From: Misgurnus anguillicaudatus
Lineage: Eukaryota; Chordata; Actinopteri; Cypriniformes; Cobitidae
Direction of reading: 5' to 3'
Assembly: GCF_027580225.2 (NCBI RefSeq)
Contig: NC_073342.2
Span: forward strand, 15,015,001 to 15,079,000
Length of the DNA stretch: 64,000 bases
In this document: positions 1 to 10,214 of the stretch, piece by piece
Position numbering within the stretch: position 1 is the first letter of the stretch
How the letters are laid out: every line of letters starts with the position of its first letter
The notes under the pieces: generated by a model
What the model was told of the DNA's origin: nothing
The model's input: the letters and a program-made list of their open reading frames with translations, nothing else
Database searches by the model: none
Position numbers and translations under genes: made by a program

Positions 1-402
1 TCGCATTGCTCTCAAACACAGCGGTGGGCTGAAGCCGCTTTTAAATCTGACACCAGCCGTATATCGCCGAAAAATACAGTGCTCTGGCATTTCTGAGTTC
101 CTCCTCCGATAAAGTGCCTTCAATGGCCCTTGACCGTCTTTTTCTCATTTCTGTGTGCAGCTGGGTATTATAAGAGACTTGTACTAGCCCATCGTCTGGG
201 TCTTTATGTCTCTATATTAAATAAGATGTCCTTTGCTGTTGACCTTACGTGAGTTGAAGTAAAACTTACTCCCGACAAACATCCATTTTCAAAGAGAATG
301 CATTTCCGAATACTCTCTCAGCATCTTTTCTCCAGAGCATTGCTTTTAATGATCAGGTAAAAATGCTGCAATGTATTATGGGTAGCATGTTTACCAAATA
401 TC
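1..402. other. Upstream intronic sequence, no gene seen
   Basis: Single-copy-looking sequence upstream of the first recognised exon. A CAG preceded by a pyrimidine tract at about 141-160 resembles a splice acceptor, but the following frame shows no carboxypeptidase similarity. The exon expected immediately upstream of the one at 2086 was not found here. Confidence 0.4.
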
Positions 403-692
403 TTAAAGGGATAGTTCAGCCAAAAAGTATATTAAACCCATGATTTACTCACCCCGAAGCCGTCCGAGATGCATATGTCCATCATTTTTCAGACGAATAC
501 ATTTTCAGTTATTTTAGAAAATGTTTTAGATCTTTCCGTTAATCAAATGTAAAGTTACAGGGTCCACGTCCTTCAAGTCCAAAAAATGTGCATCCATCCT
601 TCACAAAATAAATCCAAACGGCTCCGCGATGATAAACAAAGTCCTTCTGAGGGTAATCCACGTCGTTTTGTTGTATAAATATCCCAACCCAG

Positions 693-1105
693 TATCACGA
701 AATTGCGTGATTATTTCACGCATGGACCAGCGTGACAATGTCATGCTTTGCCGCGTTTGAGTGTGAGCATGTCACGCTTTCTGTTTGTGTCAATGTCACG
801 TATTGGTTACTCAACTTTTTTGTCCTAATTTCTTACCATTGTCGCTTCGGTTTAGGGTTAGATTTACATAAAATGACAGCCTTACCTAAACAAACTCTAA
901 CCCCAACGTCAGGTGACAATTGGTTAAAGTTTAGAAAAGATAAAAGAATAAGTATTGTATCTTTTTTTATAAACCAATACTTAAAGTGACAAATACTTAA
1001 AGTGACACAAACAGAAAAGCGTGACATGCTCACGCTCAAACGCGGCAAAGCGTGACATTGTCACACTGGTCCATGCGTGAAATAGTCACGCAATTTCGTG
1101 ATATA
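693..1105. mobile_element. Palindromic element (ATCACGAAATTGCGTGA ends)
   Basis: The left arm begins ATCACGAAATTGCGTGA and the right arm ends with its reverse complement TCACGCAATTTCGTGAT. Inside, GTGACAATGTCATGCTTTG is mirrored near 1040-1062. The centre carries GGTTTAGGGTTAG and CCAACGTCAGG blocks that also occur in the diverged relative at 18090-18588. It sits inside the larger element at 403-1802. Confidence 0.7.
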
Positions 1106-1510
1106 GGGTTGAAATATACATATTTAAAACTTTATAAGCGAAAGAACTAGCTTCTGGTAACGCCGCCATCTTAGTCGCGTCCACATTCAAGAAAAGAGTG
1201 TACGCAGTTTATGGAGGTTCCTCTACTGCTGCTCTGTGCCCCCACCCTCCGTGATGTCATACGTCACTAAGAAAAGTGCGTACACTACGCTGATACTCTC
1301 TCCTGATAACAGAGGAGTCTAAGATGGCGGCGCTACCGGAAGCTAGTTATTTGCATTTATAGTTTTAAATATGGATATTTTTACAACACCACCGCACGGA
1401 TTAACCCAGAAGACCTTTGTTTATCATCCTGGAGCCGTTTGGATTTCTTTGGGGAAGGATATATGCAATTTTTTAACTTGAAGGAGCTGGACCCTGTAAC
1501 TTTACTGTTT

Positions 1511-1668
1511 AATTCAATTCAATTCAATTTCAAGTTTATTGTCCACAAAAAGTGGAAATTTGTCTTTGGCTCCACAGGTGGATTTCTAAAACACATACAC
1601 AATGAATAGACAATAAATACAACAGGCAAACAACACAGTAACCCTTTCAAACAACATTAGCAGCTGAA
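1511..1668 (-). mobile_element. Retroposon 3' fragment (LINE/SINE tail), minus strand
   Basis: The segment starts with a pentameric AATTC microsatellite, followed by CAAGTTTATTGTCCAC. On the minus strand this reads as a retroposon 3' end terminating in a short repeat tail. It interrupts the right inverted repeat of the element at 403-1802: the arm breaks after ACTTTACTG near 1508 and resumes at CATCTAAGACATTTTC near 1669. The family was not identified exactly. Confidence 0.5.
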
Positions 1669-2085
1669 ACATCTAAGACATTTTCTAAAATAAGTGAAAA
1701 TGTGTACGTATAAAAAATTATGGACATATGCATCTCGGATGGCTTTGGGATGAGTGCATCACCCCGGTTTAATATAATTTTTTGCCGAACTATCCCTTTG
1801 ATGTATGCATACTTGTTGAAACATTATTTGAGAGGTTTAGGAAAAAAAGTCCTCATTTCTTTCAAAAGAGTCCATTAGCTTTTTAAGGAGGCCAAAGAGA
1901 AAATATTTACAGTTTATTCAGTAAATACATATCGAATACTATGAATTCGGACATACCTCGCGTCTTGTGGCACAACAATGTACGTTCTTTTTAATCACTG
2001 TGAGGGGTTGTAATTGTTAGGTTTGATTTTTGGAGGTGAAAACTACACCTAGTTTGTATGGTTTATATTTGGTGCTTTCTTTTAG

Positions 2086-2173
2086 GTATGCAGCCTGTAC
2101 TGTATTCGGTGAGGGAGGCTTTGGACGGGAGACCACACTGGGTGCGATCAGGCTCTGAGATCTGCTACTACAG
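2086..2173 (+). CDS. agbl1: Cytosolic carboxypeptidase exon 1 of 4 seen (agbl1-like, N-domain)
   Basis: This internal exon has acceptor CTTTTAG before 2086 and donor GTGAGA at 2174. It begins with two bases of a split glycine codon, then 28 codons starting MQPVLYSV and ending SGSEICYY, then two bases (AG) that finish an Arg codon in the next exon. The GMQPxxYSVxEAL...RPxWxRxGxxICYY pattern is the hallmark of the beta-sandwich N-domain that precedes the M14 catalytic domain in cytosolic carboxypeptidases CCP1 (agtpbp1) and CCP4 (agbl1). These enzymes remove glutamates from the C-terminal tails and side chains of tubulin and other proteins in the cytoplasm, cilia and axons. The frame is intact with no stop. 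The choice of agbl1 over agtpbp1 rests on the downstream exons. Confidence 0.85.
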
Positions 2174-2460
2174 GTGAGAATGACATTCGTCCGGGGTCTG
2201 AAAGCACAGCATGTAATGTTATGGAAATATACGTTATTTAGAGCCACTTCACCTCACTTCTGTTTTTCTTCAATCTTTTGCACGGAGCTGGGTATGCTTC
2301 ACATCCCTTTACTTTTTTTACTTACCTCATCTCTTTCCACTTCACTTCAATTTACTTCACATCACTTCGATCCACTCTACTTCTCTTTCCTCACCTCTCT
2401 TTCATTTCTCTTGGAGAAAAAACTGTCTGTTGCAACAGGGTTTGGTTTTTGACCCCACAG
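2174..2460 (+). other. Intron (287 bp), short and pyrimidine-rich
   Basis: The donor is GTGAGA and the acceptor GACCCCACAG. The second half is strongly pyrimidine-rich (TTCACTTCAATTTACTTCAC-like runs at about 2335-2400). It contains no recognisable mobile element, unlike every other intron in the window. The phase is 2 (two codon bases upstream, one downstream). Confidence 0.8.
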
Positions 2461-2590
2461 AAATCATTTCTGCCCTAAAGGACGTCATCGTTCTCATTTC
2501 TACACGCTGACGTTCACAGTGACCTTTCCACATGATGATGACGTGTGTTACCTGGCCTATCACTACCCCTACACCTACTCCACACTGCAG
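2461..2590 (+). CDS. agbl1: Cytosolic carboxypeptidase exon 2 of 4 seen (agbl1-like, N-domain end)
   Basis: The acceptor is CCCCACAG and the donor GTGACG at 2591. The first base completes an Arg codon (AG|A), and 43 whole codons follow, from NHFCPKG to YTYSTLQ. The stretch [20 protein letters not shown] followed by YTYSTLQ is diagnostic of CCP1/CCP4 N-domains and packs against the catalytic domain. The loop after NHF ([11 protein letters not shown]) looks about five residues shorter than the mammalian paralogs as I remember them, which could be a lineage feature of agbl1. The exon ends in phase 0, matching the start of the exon at 5754. Confidence 0.9.
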
Positions 2591-2681
2591 GTGACGGACA
2601 TGCTGTGTGTGTTTTGAAGAATTTTAAATGTGAACGCAGCCAGATATTTGGTTGACAACACAATATTGCACTGCTGTTTCA

Positions 2682-3224
2682 TTAAAGAGCACCTATTGTA
2701 CGATTCACGTTTTTTACATTTTCTTTGGTGTGTAAGTGTGTATTAGTACATGTTAACGATATGCAAAGGTACATATCCCAAACTAAACGATGATGCGAGT
2801 TATCGTCTCCAACGTAAATCTCTTTTCTTGGACTACAACAAACACACCGATTGTAGGTAACAGTTTATTTCCTGGGATTGGTGATGTAGACAAAGCCAAC
2901 ATTATCATAATTCCTCCCGCTTCGGTCTCACAGCCTGTACATTAACTCCTGTTAGCATTGCATTGTGACCGAATCTTTCAAACATGGTCACATTTCCGGC
3001 TGACGTCAGAGATATTCAGGCAAATCACAACGTACAGATTAGCAGGCCAATCAGGGACACAGCACTTTTCAAATCCATTTCAGGAAGAGAGTGAAATCTG
3101 GAGCTACAAAAAGTACGGTATGTAGAAAATAATGTGTTTTTAACCATAAACCACGCAAACACATTGTATTATACCAAATACACTAAATAACGTTGTTTTT
3201 AGCAATGAAATAGGTGCTCTTTAA
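2682..3224. mobile_element. TTAA-flanked MITE (TTAAAGAGCACCTATT family), copy 1
   Basis: The left end TTAAAGAGCACCTATT and the right end AATAGGTGCTCTTTAA are inverted repeats with TTAA at both outer edges. The interior carries TGACGTCA at 3001-3008 and no coding sequence. A second, inverted copy lies at 47051-48418. It is intronic, between the exons at 2461 and 5754. Confidence 0.8.
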
Positions 3225-3453
3225 GACTAAATGGGTGGATAGAACGAAACATGTTGAGTATGTTTGGCTCATATTTCAATTTTTGTTTTCACAAAGATTT
3301 GCGTTGTACCATTTTCATTGTCGTATGGTAATGCCTTTTATTATGCTGATTTTGAAGGAAAATATGTTTCTTATTCAGTGTTACCATTATAAATATATAT
3401 ATATTAAATATATACAAGTATTGAGACTCTAATGAGATTCAGAGAGGATAAAA

Positions 3454-3656
3454 TCTAAAAATGGCTGGGTAATTTTTAAGCCATGTTGGGTAAATATTTA
3501 ACCCGCACACCGCTGGGTTAACATTGACCCAACTGCTGGGTTATTATAACCCATGGTTGCATAACAACAACCCAACATTGGGTCATTTTTAACCCAGCAT
3601 GTGTTCTGTCCAATATTTACTCAACATGGCTTAAAAATAACCCAGACATTTTTGTA
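3454..3656. mobile_element. Short palindromic MITE rich in AACCCA/TGGGTT
   Basis: The termini CTAAAAATGGCTGGGTAA and TAACCCAGACATTTTTGTAG are inverted repeats. The interior alternates TGGGTTA and TAACCCA words around GGTTGCATAACAACAACCCA. The same family forms the outer shell of the nest at 14187-15622. Confidence 0.65.
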
Positions 3657-3659
3657 GTA

Positions 3660-3875
3660 AAAGGCGTATTTTAAAAATGCATTATATAATACATTTTAAA
3701 AGTCATTGCAATACAGTAATATTTGACTGAATTTATTACCCACAAATTTACTATTTAAATGAGTAATGAGTGTAGTTAAAGTTGTAAAATATGTAAACGT
3801 AAAAATGTTTTTGCACTACAGTCTAATCTAACTGTACTTGATATTAACCATTTTATTTTTCAACAAGTAACATGG

Positions 3876-3911
<36 letters not shown>

Positions 3912-4621
3912 AATGTATAAATAAAAATGTATTTGCACTACAGTGAATTTTTTTTATTTAAATTTTAATAAAAACAATACTTAAAAACTCAGTTTAACAC
4001 AATTTTACTATCTTAATAAGTGTTTTATTGCCACAGAGAATGACAAGAATTGTAAAAAAGATAAATTAAAAATGCAAGAAAAACCCCAACAAAATGCTTA
4101 CTTTACTCAGTAAGTCTTTGTGGTACAAAATAGGCAAAAATATATGGGTATTGAGTAAAAAAAATATACAAGTAGTGAGATCCACAGAGGATAACAAGAT
4201 GTTCATTACATTTTAAAAGTTCTTGCACTACATTTATATTTTACAGTATTTATTATTTACAAATGTACTGTTTTACTGAATAACGAGGGTAGTCGAATTT
4301 TTACAAAAGTAAAATCTAACTGTACTTGATATTCACTATTTTACTGTGTTAACAAGTAATGGGGAATTTAGAAATTAACAAATTAAAATTATTCTATTAA
4401 CTTTCCTTTTTTTGTAAAAATTACAATTAAAATTTAGTAATTTTGCAATTAAAAATAAAACAATTTAAGTTTGTTTTAAATTTACCATTTAAAAATGTAT
4501 TTAATAAAATTTTAATATATTAGTAAGTGTTAATTGTCTCAGAGAATGACAAGAATAAAAAAAAAATAATAATAAAAAGATGCAAGATGCAAACCCCAGC
4601 AAAATATTTACTTTACTCAGT
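3660..4621. repeat. Direct ~0.5-kb tandem duplication of AT-rich sequence
   Basis: Blocks at about 3675-3870 and 4023-4115 recur in the same order at about 4200-4365 and 4530-4621. Shared landmarks are ACATTTTAAAAGT, AACTGTACTTGATATT, AACAAGTAA, CAGAGAATGACAAGAAT and ACTTTACTCAGT. An (AAT)n microsatellite lies at 3872-3906 in the first copy. The second copy ends exactly where the Harbinger-like element begins. Confidence 0.6.
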
Positions 4622-4625
4622 CTTA

Positions 4626-5530
4626 TGCTGGGTTCACACCAAACATGAATAGAGCATCAAATTTGCGTCTACCGCGTCTAGTTTGCAGCTTAAACATTTT
4701 GAATGCATTTGCGCATATAGAGCAAAATAGACGCACACAAAAAGCAAGAGTTTGAAGAGAAATTGACGCGCCTCCGAGGCGAAAATCCGCTTCTTGTGGG
4801 AGGGGGCAAGGAGTGACTCCGGGCGGGCCTGCCACCACAGAAGCAAGCAGGCTCCTGATTGGTTAAAGCAGTGCGAATTTGCGTCATTTGTGCGTCAATT
4901 ACTGTCATTCGCTGTAGTCGCGAATGAGGTGAATTTGCGTATACCACGCTAAATGCCTCATTCGCACCACGAGACCTCCAGACGCGCGTAAATGCGTCTT
5001 TACATTGACTTAACATTAAAATCATTCACGCCAGGCTCTATTTGTCAGAATCCTGCCAGATCCTTGTTTGTATTTAGATCTAGTTTAGCATGGCAGGGTT
5101 CTGACAGTACATATGTTCTATGTGGGAGATACGTGGTTTTAGTATTGGTTTATTCTCACCACGCATTTCCCGGGTCTCGTCACTTTTTCCCCGATCCCTT
5201 ACTTGTAATGATTTCCAGGTGTATGTAATTTACTTTGTCCCTATTTATTGTCCTTATGTTTGCTGTTCTGTGCACGTTCGTCTTGTCGCATTTCCAGTTG
5301 GTTCCTGTGAGTAGTGAGTTATATCTAGTCTTAGTCTGTTTAATGTTTTGTTCAAGTTTAGTGTTAGTTCAGTGTTGTGTTTTCCTTGTCTTGTTTTGCC
5401 CCCTCGTGGGTTTTGTTTTTCTGTTTTACCCTGTTTGTTAATAAATCCCTTTTCGTCAACGTCTGCATTTGGGTTCGTGTCTTGTGTCTCATAAACCCTG
5501 ACACTATTCGCATTTGGTGGGAATGCAGCA
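4626..5530. mobile_element. PIF/Harbinger-like MITE, split by a solo LTR
   Basis: The left end TGCTGGGTTCACACCAAACA is mirrored on the right by TGTTTGGTGTGAACCCAGCA-like sequence (5510-5530, diverged as CATTTGGTGGGAATGCAGCA). TTA flanks both sides (4623-4625 and 5531-5533), fitting the 3-bp TWA target of PIF/Harbinger elements. The right terminal repeat is interrupted after GCTCTATT by the LTR at 5043-5503. A related copy is at 52592-53014. The superfamily assignment is inferred from the TSD only. Confidence 0.6.
5043..5503 (+). mobile_element. Solo LTR (461 bp) of a retrotransposon with perfect 5-bp TSD
   Basis: It begins TGTCAGAATCCTGCCA and ends TAAACCCTGACA, so it has TG...CA termini within a short inverted repeat TGTCAG/CTGACA. 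It is flanked by CTATT at 5038-5042 and again at 5504-5508, a 5-bp target duplication. A polyadenylation-type AATAAA lies near 5440. The segment around TTTTGCCCCCTCGTGGGTTT is shared with the LTR remnant at 22141-22576, so both belong to one family. No internal region is left, which implies LTR-LTR recombination. Confidence 0.85.
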
Positions 5531-5533
5531 TTA

Positions 5534-5753
5534 CTGGTAAAAATAGGCTGCGTTTTGTTTAATACATAATATAATTGATTTTATTTTGTGATCAAACATG
5601 ACTTAAACATGTTCTGGAAACATTTTAAAAGTTCACGTTGTCAAAGATTGACATTTTAAAAATACTAAATGGCAATAATCATGACCCAAAACTAAAGCAA
5701 ATGTTATTATCATATATTATATACTTATATATATTCATATATATTCTTCCCAG
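5534..5753 (+). other. 3' end of intron with acceptor
   Basis: AT-rich intronic sequence ending in a TATATATTCTTCCCAG acceptor immediately before the exon at 5754. Nothing else was recognised. Confidence 0.6.
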
Positions 5754-5907
5754 ACCCATCTGAAGATGTTGGAGAAGTCGGTAGATCCACGGAAGATTTT
5801 CTTTAGACAGCAGAGCCTCTGCGACACGCTGGCGGGGAACTCCTGCTCCATAGTGACGATCACAGCCTGCCCCGCTTCCAAAGCCTGGAAAGATCTGCAC
5901 CAGCTGC
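5754..5907 (+). CDS. agbl1: Cytosolic carboxypeptidase exon 3 of 4 seen (agbl1-like, entry to catalytic domain)
   Basis: The acceptor is TTCTTCCCAG and the donor a consensus GTAAGT at 5908. It starts in phase 0 with THLKMLEKSVDP, contains 51 whole codons and ends with one base (C) of a split Arg codon. The core FFRQQSLCDTLAGNSCSIVT followed by ITACP corresponds to the first strands of the M14 carboxypeptidase fold (the family pattern is FRxxxLCxTLxGNxCPLVTITAMP). EKSV and the FRQ triplet match my recollection of AGBL1 better than AGTPBP1. The Pro and Met of the usual CPLVTITAMP are replaced here (S and C), a modest divergence. There is no frameshift or stop. Confidence 0.9.
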
Positions 5908-6499
5908 GTAAGTCTGAAACCGAATGAATCAGACCCCTGTTTGTGTGTCAGCAAACTTTCATTGAATATCTGAGCACTTCTGTGGGCTTGTATAAAAAAC
6001 AGTACGTATATGTGGAAACATGCTCATACAGTTTGGCAGCTGAGCTCTGACACCTCCTATCAAAGAGTTGAGGAGTTTGCATGTGGGTACGGATGGATGT
6101 TTATGGGGAAGGCACAGATAAGTTGTCAGTACTTGACTCACTACCCGAGACATTTTACGGCAGGGGATGAAAAGTTAAAAGTACAAGATGATGATGCAAT
6201 CTTTTAATGTAATCTGTTCTTCATGGCATAGTAGTCGCTTCAACAACATGAAATTTTATATAAGCAACTATGCAGAATACTTGTATATTGAGAATTGTTT
6301 GCTAGCAAATAGATATTTGCACTGTGCATTAAGCATATGAAGAGCTGACGGGCATTTACAGTTTGGCACCGAGGGCATTTGAGCTATACAATATAATAGG
6401 CTTCGAACTTGTGACTTTAAAAACGAGATATAGGAGGAAGATGGTAGCTTTGTTAAAACCCCAGTGGCACCTTTTGTAGTTATTTGAAAGATAACTACT

Positions 6500-6920
6500 G
6501 TGTGCGAATATTTCAGAAAAACATGCCATCAGATGGTGTCAGGTTACATTCTCGAATCTGAATGCATTGCCGCGACTGCCGCAGTAGAGCTGACAGGTGT
6601 GACTTTAGGTGAGGCTACAGAGATAAATGCGTCAGACTTGACGTGACATCCAGAGAGACGTGCTGGGACACGGTGACCCAGCTGCGGGCCACCTCCACTG
6701 GGTAGCGCGGTTCTTAACCAGACGGCGTCTCCTGATGAATATTGAGACGAGACATCTGCGGTGTTCTCCCCATAGACCGAAGCTGAGCATCTGGCTCGGT
6801 TGGTGGTTAGGGGCCGGCCCGTTACGATTCGCCAGAAGGCTGACAGTCCCCAGGCTATCAGGCTGGTGTATGGAGTGACCTGCTCACTAACTTTGAACTT
6901 CTAAAGCTGATCAGGGCCCG
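6500..6920. other. GC-richer unique block inside intron, possible conserved element
   Basis: It is distinctly less AT-rich than its surroundings and resembles no repeat in the window. The longest open frame (about 72 codons, 6660-6878) is not recognisable and has no splice support. The block could be a conserved non-coding element, but this cannot be judged without alignment. The rest of 5908-7508 shows nothing recognisable. Confidence 0.25.
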
Positions 6921-7508
6921 TCAGTTGTTAGGGTGTTTTTATTAGCTGTGTGTGTATGTGCTAATATGAGCACATATAGCTCCTGTTGTAATGAAAAGGC
7001 TAATAAAAACGCTGACATAAAATAATCTCAATACCAGGGTTTGAAATTAACACCCACCAATGTGGGTAAAAAATCTGGCCAATCTGGCGGGTTACTTTTT
7101 ATAAATTAAGTTAAATCGTTCATTTCTTTGTAAAGCTCATGTAAGCCAAATCTGCACAGTTTTAGCGGAAATACTCAAATCGTGATTCATTATGGTATAT
7201 TAAATACAACATTATTGCGCAGCATCTGCACATCTCTGACTTACTCCCCAACAAACAACGGCATGCAGTGCTGGTCCTTCCTATACGCAAATTACGCAAT
7301 TTGCATAGTGGTGCGGGGGCTCCCCCTTGATCTCGAAATAATTTAAATACCATGAAACCAAATCAAAATTTTTATTCTGTTTAATGTAAACAAGGCGCTA
7401 TAATTGTAATAATTTGCAAACATGCGGATTTGTGCAGGTTTTTAAAAATACTTAATGATTTCTTTAATCACTGATATGTACTCGTACAACATGCAGGACG
7501 TTTCCCAA

Positions 7509-8192
7509 TTTAAAGCTGCCGTCGGCAACTCTGGAGGATTGAGCAGTTTCCAAATGTTTACAATTTCATGGCCCTCCCCTACTACCTCCGAGCAACCTCC
7601 CTCAGAGCTCGTTCTCATCAGCGCGTGTGCAAAAGTATTATTGTGAACGCATACTTAGCAAGAATACTTAGATTACTTACATAACACTCCGAAATACAAT
7701 CAATGGTTGATAAAGCACAATTACCTGTTGAGAAGAAATGTGGCAAGCTCTGCATCCAGCTTGAAATCTCGTAGATTCCTTTCAAATGCCGGTCCGATAT
7801 TGATCCTAGTTTTAATACGGTCACAGTCGCTTTCTATCTTTGTTTCCTTCACGCTGTTCAAACCAAAACACCTATGAATTCAGGCGGATGCACGTGATAT
7901 TGTAACGCGCGCGAGGGGGATGGGGATCTGTGGCGCGTGCAGGTACTGTGATTGACAGGCAGATTTTACACAGCCCTGCGCTGATTGGACCAAATGAACC
8001 AGCCTGCGCTGATTGGACCAAATGAACCGGGAGCGGTGGATTTTTGCAAAACAAATAACAGGCTCTAGGAGCTAGAAGCACGGGTTTTTTTCTTAAACAG
8101 TCTAATTGATGTTGTTCTATCGGAGCATAGTGTTGGTTTCAGTGAATATGATCAAAAAATATGATAAAATAAGTTGCCGACCGCAGCTTTAA
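7509..8192. mobile_element. TTAA-flanked MITE (TTAAAGCTGC family)
   Basis: The left end TTAAAGCTGCCGTCGGCAAC is mirrored by GTTGCCGACCGCAGCTTTAA at the right end, with TTAA at both outer edges (7509-7512 and 8189-8192). The interior holds a short tandem duplication around GCGCTGATTGGACCAAATGA (about 7978 and 8007). No coding capacity. Confidence 0.8.
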
Positions 8193-8414
8193 GGCTGCAT
8201 ATGTCATAAAGACATATTTCAAAATATTAACAATTATAAAGTTGACTATTATTCTTACTTAATACTGTAGTAAATTGTTATAATATGCTTATGACTTGAG
8301 AATGAAATGCTCAGTTAACTTAAATAAACCAAGCTTGAAGACGTATGCAGCGTGCACATGCGACCTCCGGAGGTGAGAATCGGCCACGTGTGTGACGCAT
8401 ATCATATGCCCACC

Positions 8415-8479
8415 ATGGCTTCAAAACAAAGCTATCCGTCTGGAGCAGAATAAAGGGGGAAAAAGAAAACAAGAGGAAG
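8415..8479 (+). pseudogene. Relic 5' exon of a hAT/ZMYM-type transposase (possible)
   Basis: An ATG in a good Kozak context (CCCACCATGG) opens MASKQSYPSGAE, then hits TAA at 8451, followed in the same frame by a lysine/arginine-rich run and AAG|GTATGT at 8479/8480, a good splice donor. A short Lys/Arg-rich N-terminus with a YPSGA(E/Q) motif and an intron soon after is typical, in my recollection, of transposases related to zinc-finger MYM-type proteins. The in-frame stop makes it a pseudogene. No downstream transposase exons were recognised, so this remains a weak call. Confidence 0.3.
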
Positions 8480-9117
8480 GTATGTGTTTGTAATATTTTT
8501 TTAAAGTTTTGTTAGTATTGCCAAACAAAGCAGTGTAATTTTTCAAAATAATACTCCAATACAAATTGTCAAATGGTTTTGTTTGCCCTTTATAAGTAAT
8601 TTCAGTAATTAAGTAATCATTTATGTCAATAAATAAAGTAAACCACATGTTTGCAATTTATTGTGGTTGCCTTACAGTTTGATTAGGTTTGGTATTAATT
8701 CATGTTAATTTTTTATCTCTTACTGTATTAACATTATGTATTTATATTTAATTTGTTTCATTAAATTAATTTACATTTAAATCAGGTATATTTTAGTACT
8801 TCTAAAAACATTTTAAATCAAAACAGCTTTACAGCAAATGCATGTTTCAGATTATAATCAGCAAGTTTATCAGTCGGAGGTGGGTGTCAAAGTAATGGCA
8901 ATAATATACAGATATAAGATAATACAATATGCGGTTAGTTAAAAACTAAGCAGAAACAATGAATGGGTTTTATGAACTCACTGACAGGGAGCTCCTCACA
9001 AAGGCTCCTCACAGACAGCGTCTTTGATTTGTTCTTGCGTGCATTGACGAGACAAGCTCGCTGAAAGACTGGAAACACTGGAACGAGAGAGACATCTCGA
9101 GCGTGATTGCCAATGCA

Positions 9118-10165
9118 GGATTCTGTATCCTCTTCTGCTCCTTTCTTGTGTGGGGTCCCACAGGGCTCAGTCCTCGGCCCTCTACTTTTTTCTCTGTATT
9201 TGCTTCCACTGGGTTCCATACTTAGAAAGTACAGCATTTCATTCCACTGTTATGCAGATGACAGTCAGATTTATGTACCTCTTAAAAAAGAAAAATTATA
9301 ATTCTGTTGGACAACTACTCAATTGTCTCAACGACATAAAGGCCTGGATGGCTCTGAATTTTTTACATTTTAATGACAAAACACTGATGGTTTTTGGAGG
9401 TACCACTGGGACCCCAGTTAAGGTGGACCCTGAGCTTAAATTTGACAGTCAGATTACAGCTGTTGTCAAATCAAGGTTCTTTTACTTGAGACAGCTGGCC
9501 AAAATAAAGCCAATTTTGTCAAGACAGCATTTTGAAACTGTAATCCATGCCTTTGTAACTACACGGCTGGACTTTTGTAATTCACTATATGTGGGGGTTA
9601 TTGGGTCCATAATCACCCGTCTTCAGATGGTACAAAATGCAGCAGCACGTCTTTTAACGGGCACACGTAAACACGAGCACATTTCCCCAATTTTAGCTTC
9701 TTTGCACTGGCTGCCTATTCAATTTAGGATCCATTTTAAAATTCTGTTATTTGTTTTTAAATCACTAAATGGTCTTGCACCACCATACCTCTCTGAGCTC
9801 TTACATTATTATAAATCCGCTCGCTCTCTCAGGTCAGATGATCAGCTGCTCCTGACTGTGCCCAAAACTAAGCGTAAGCTCAGAGGGGATCGTGCCTTCG
9901 CTGTGTCTGACCCTAAGCTATGGAATGATCTGCCTTTGCATGTTAAGCAGGCCTCTTCTTTATCTGTTTTTAAAACACTTCTTAAAACTCATCTTTTCTC
10001 CTTGGCTTTTGACAACCAGTAAGTGATTTTATTGTTTTAACCTGTTTATGTGAATGTTTTTAGTGTGTGGTCTTAATTGTATATATGTATATTTCTTCTG
10101 TACAGCACTTTGGTCAACTTTGGTTGTTGTAAACAAATAAAGTTGGTATGGTATGGTATGGTATA
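9118..10165 (+). pseudogene. 5'-truncated L2-type LINE: reverse transcriptase C-terminus and 3' end
   Basis: One frame (about 9119-9301) encodes [21 protein letters not shown] and then [11 protein letters not shown], i.e. the RT motif containing the YADD catalytic aspartates. The frame then shifts, and 9300-10022 encodes the L2/Rex-type post-RT region (AVVKSRFFYLRQLAKIKPIL, then FVTTRLDFCNSLYVG, NAAARLLTGTRK, LASLHWLPI, LWNDLPLHVK, FKTLLKTHLFSLAF). The 3' UTR has CTGTACAGCACTTTGGTCAAC, and the element ends in (GGTAT)n at about 10145-10164. The endonuclease and most of the RT are missing, and there is an internal deletion near 9400. Dead copy. Confidence 0.9.
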
Positions 10166-10214
10166 AATGTGCATAAAATCTTGTGTTCATGACTCTGCTG
10201 GCCAATTGAGTGGA

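Larger units (their letters stand above)
403..1802. mobile_element. Non-autonomous DNA transposon with long terminal inverted repeats
   Basis: The left end TTAAAGGGATAGTTC (403-417) is mirrored by GAACTATCCCTTT at 1787-1799. The inverted similarity continues inward for about 300 bp: for example the ATGCATATGTCCAT region near 470 matches the ATGGACATATGCAT region near 1722, and the block around 550-690 matches 1371-1505. A second inverted pair (about 1138-1165 and 1325-1355, around GCCGCCATCTTA) forms the core. No transposase is encoded. The element was later invaded by a palindromic element (693-1105) and a retroposon fragment (1511-1668). The TTAA of the left end is not preserved on the right. 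Confidence 0.75.

Noticed and set aside
141..240. Possible exon after CTGTGTGCAG at 160
   Set aside because: The acceptor looks fair, but no frame resembles the carboxypeptidase region expected upstream (ending in a phase-1 Gly codon) and no donor follows in phase.
9107..10022. Reverse transcriptase as an active gene
   Set aside because: The RT motif and the downstream domain are in different frames, the endonuclease is absent and there is an internal deletion: a dead LINE fragment.
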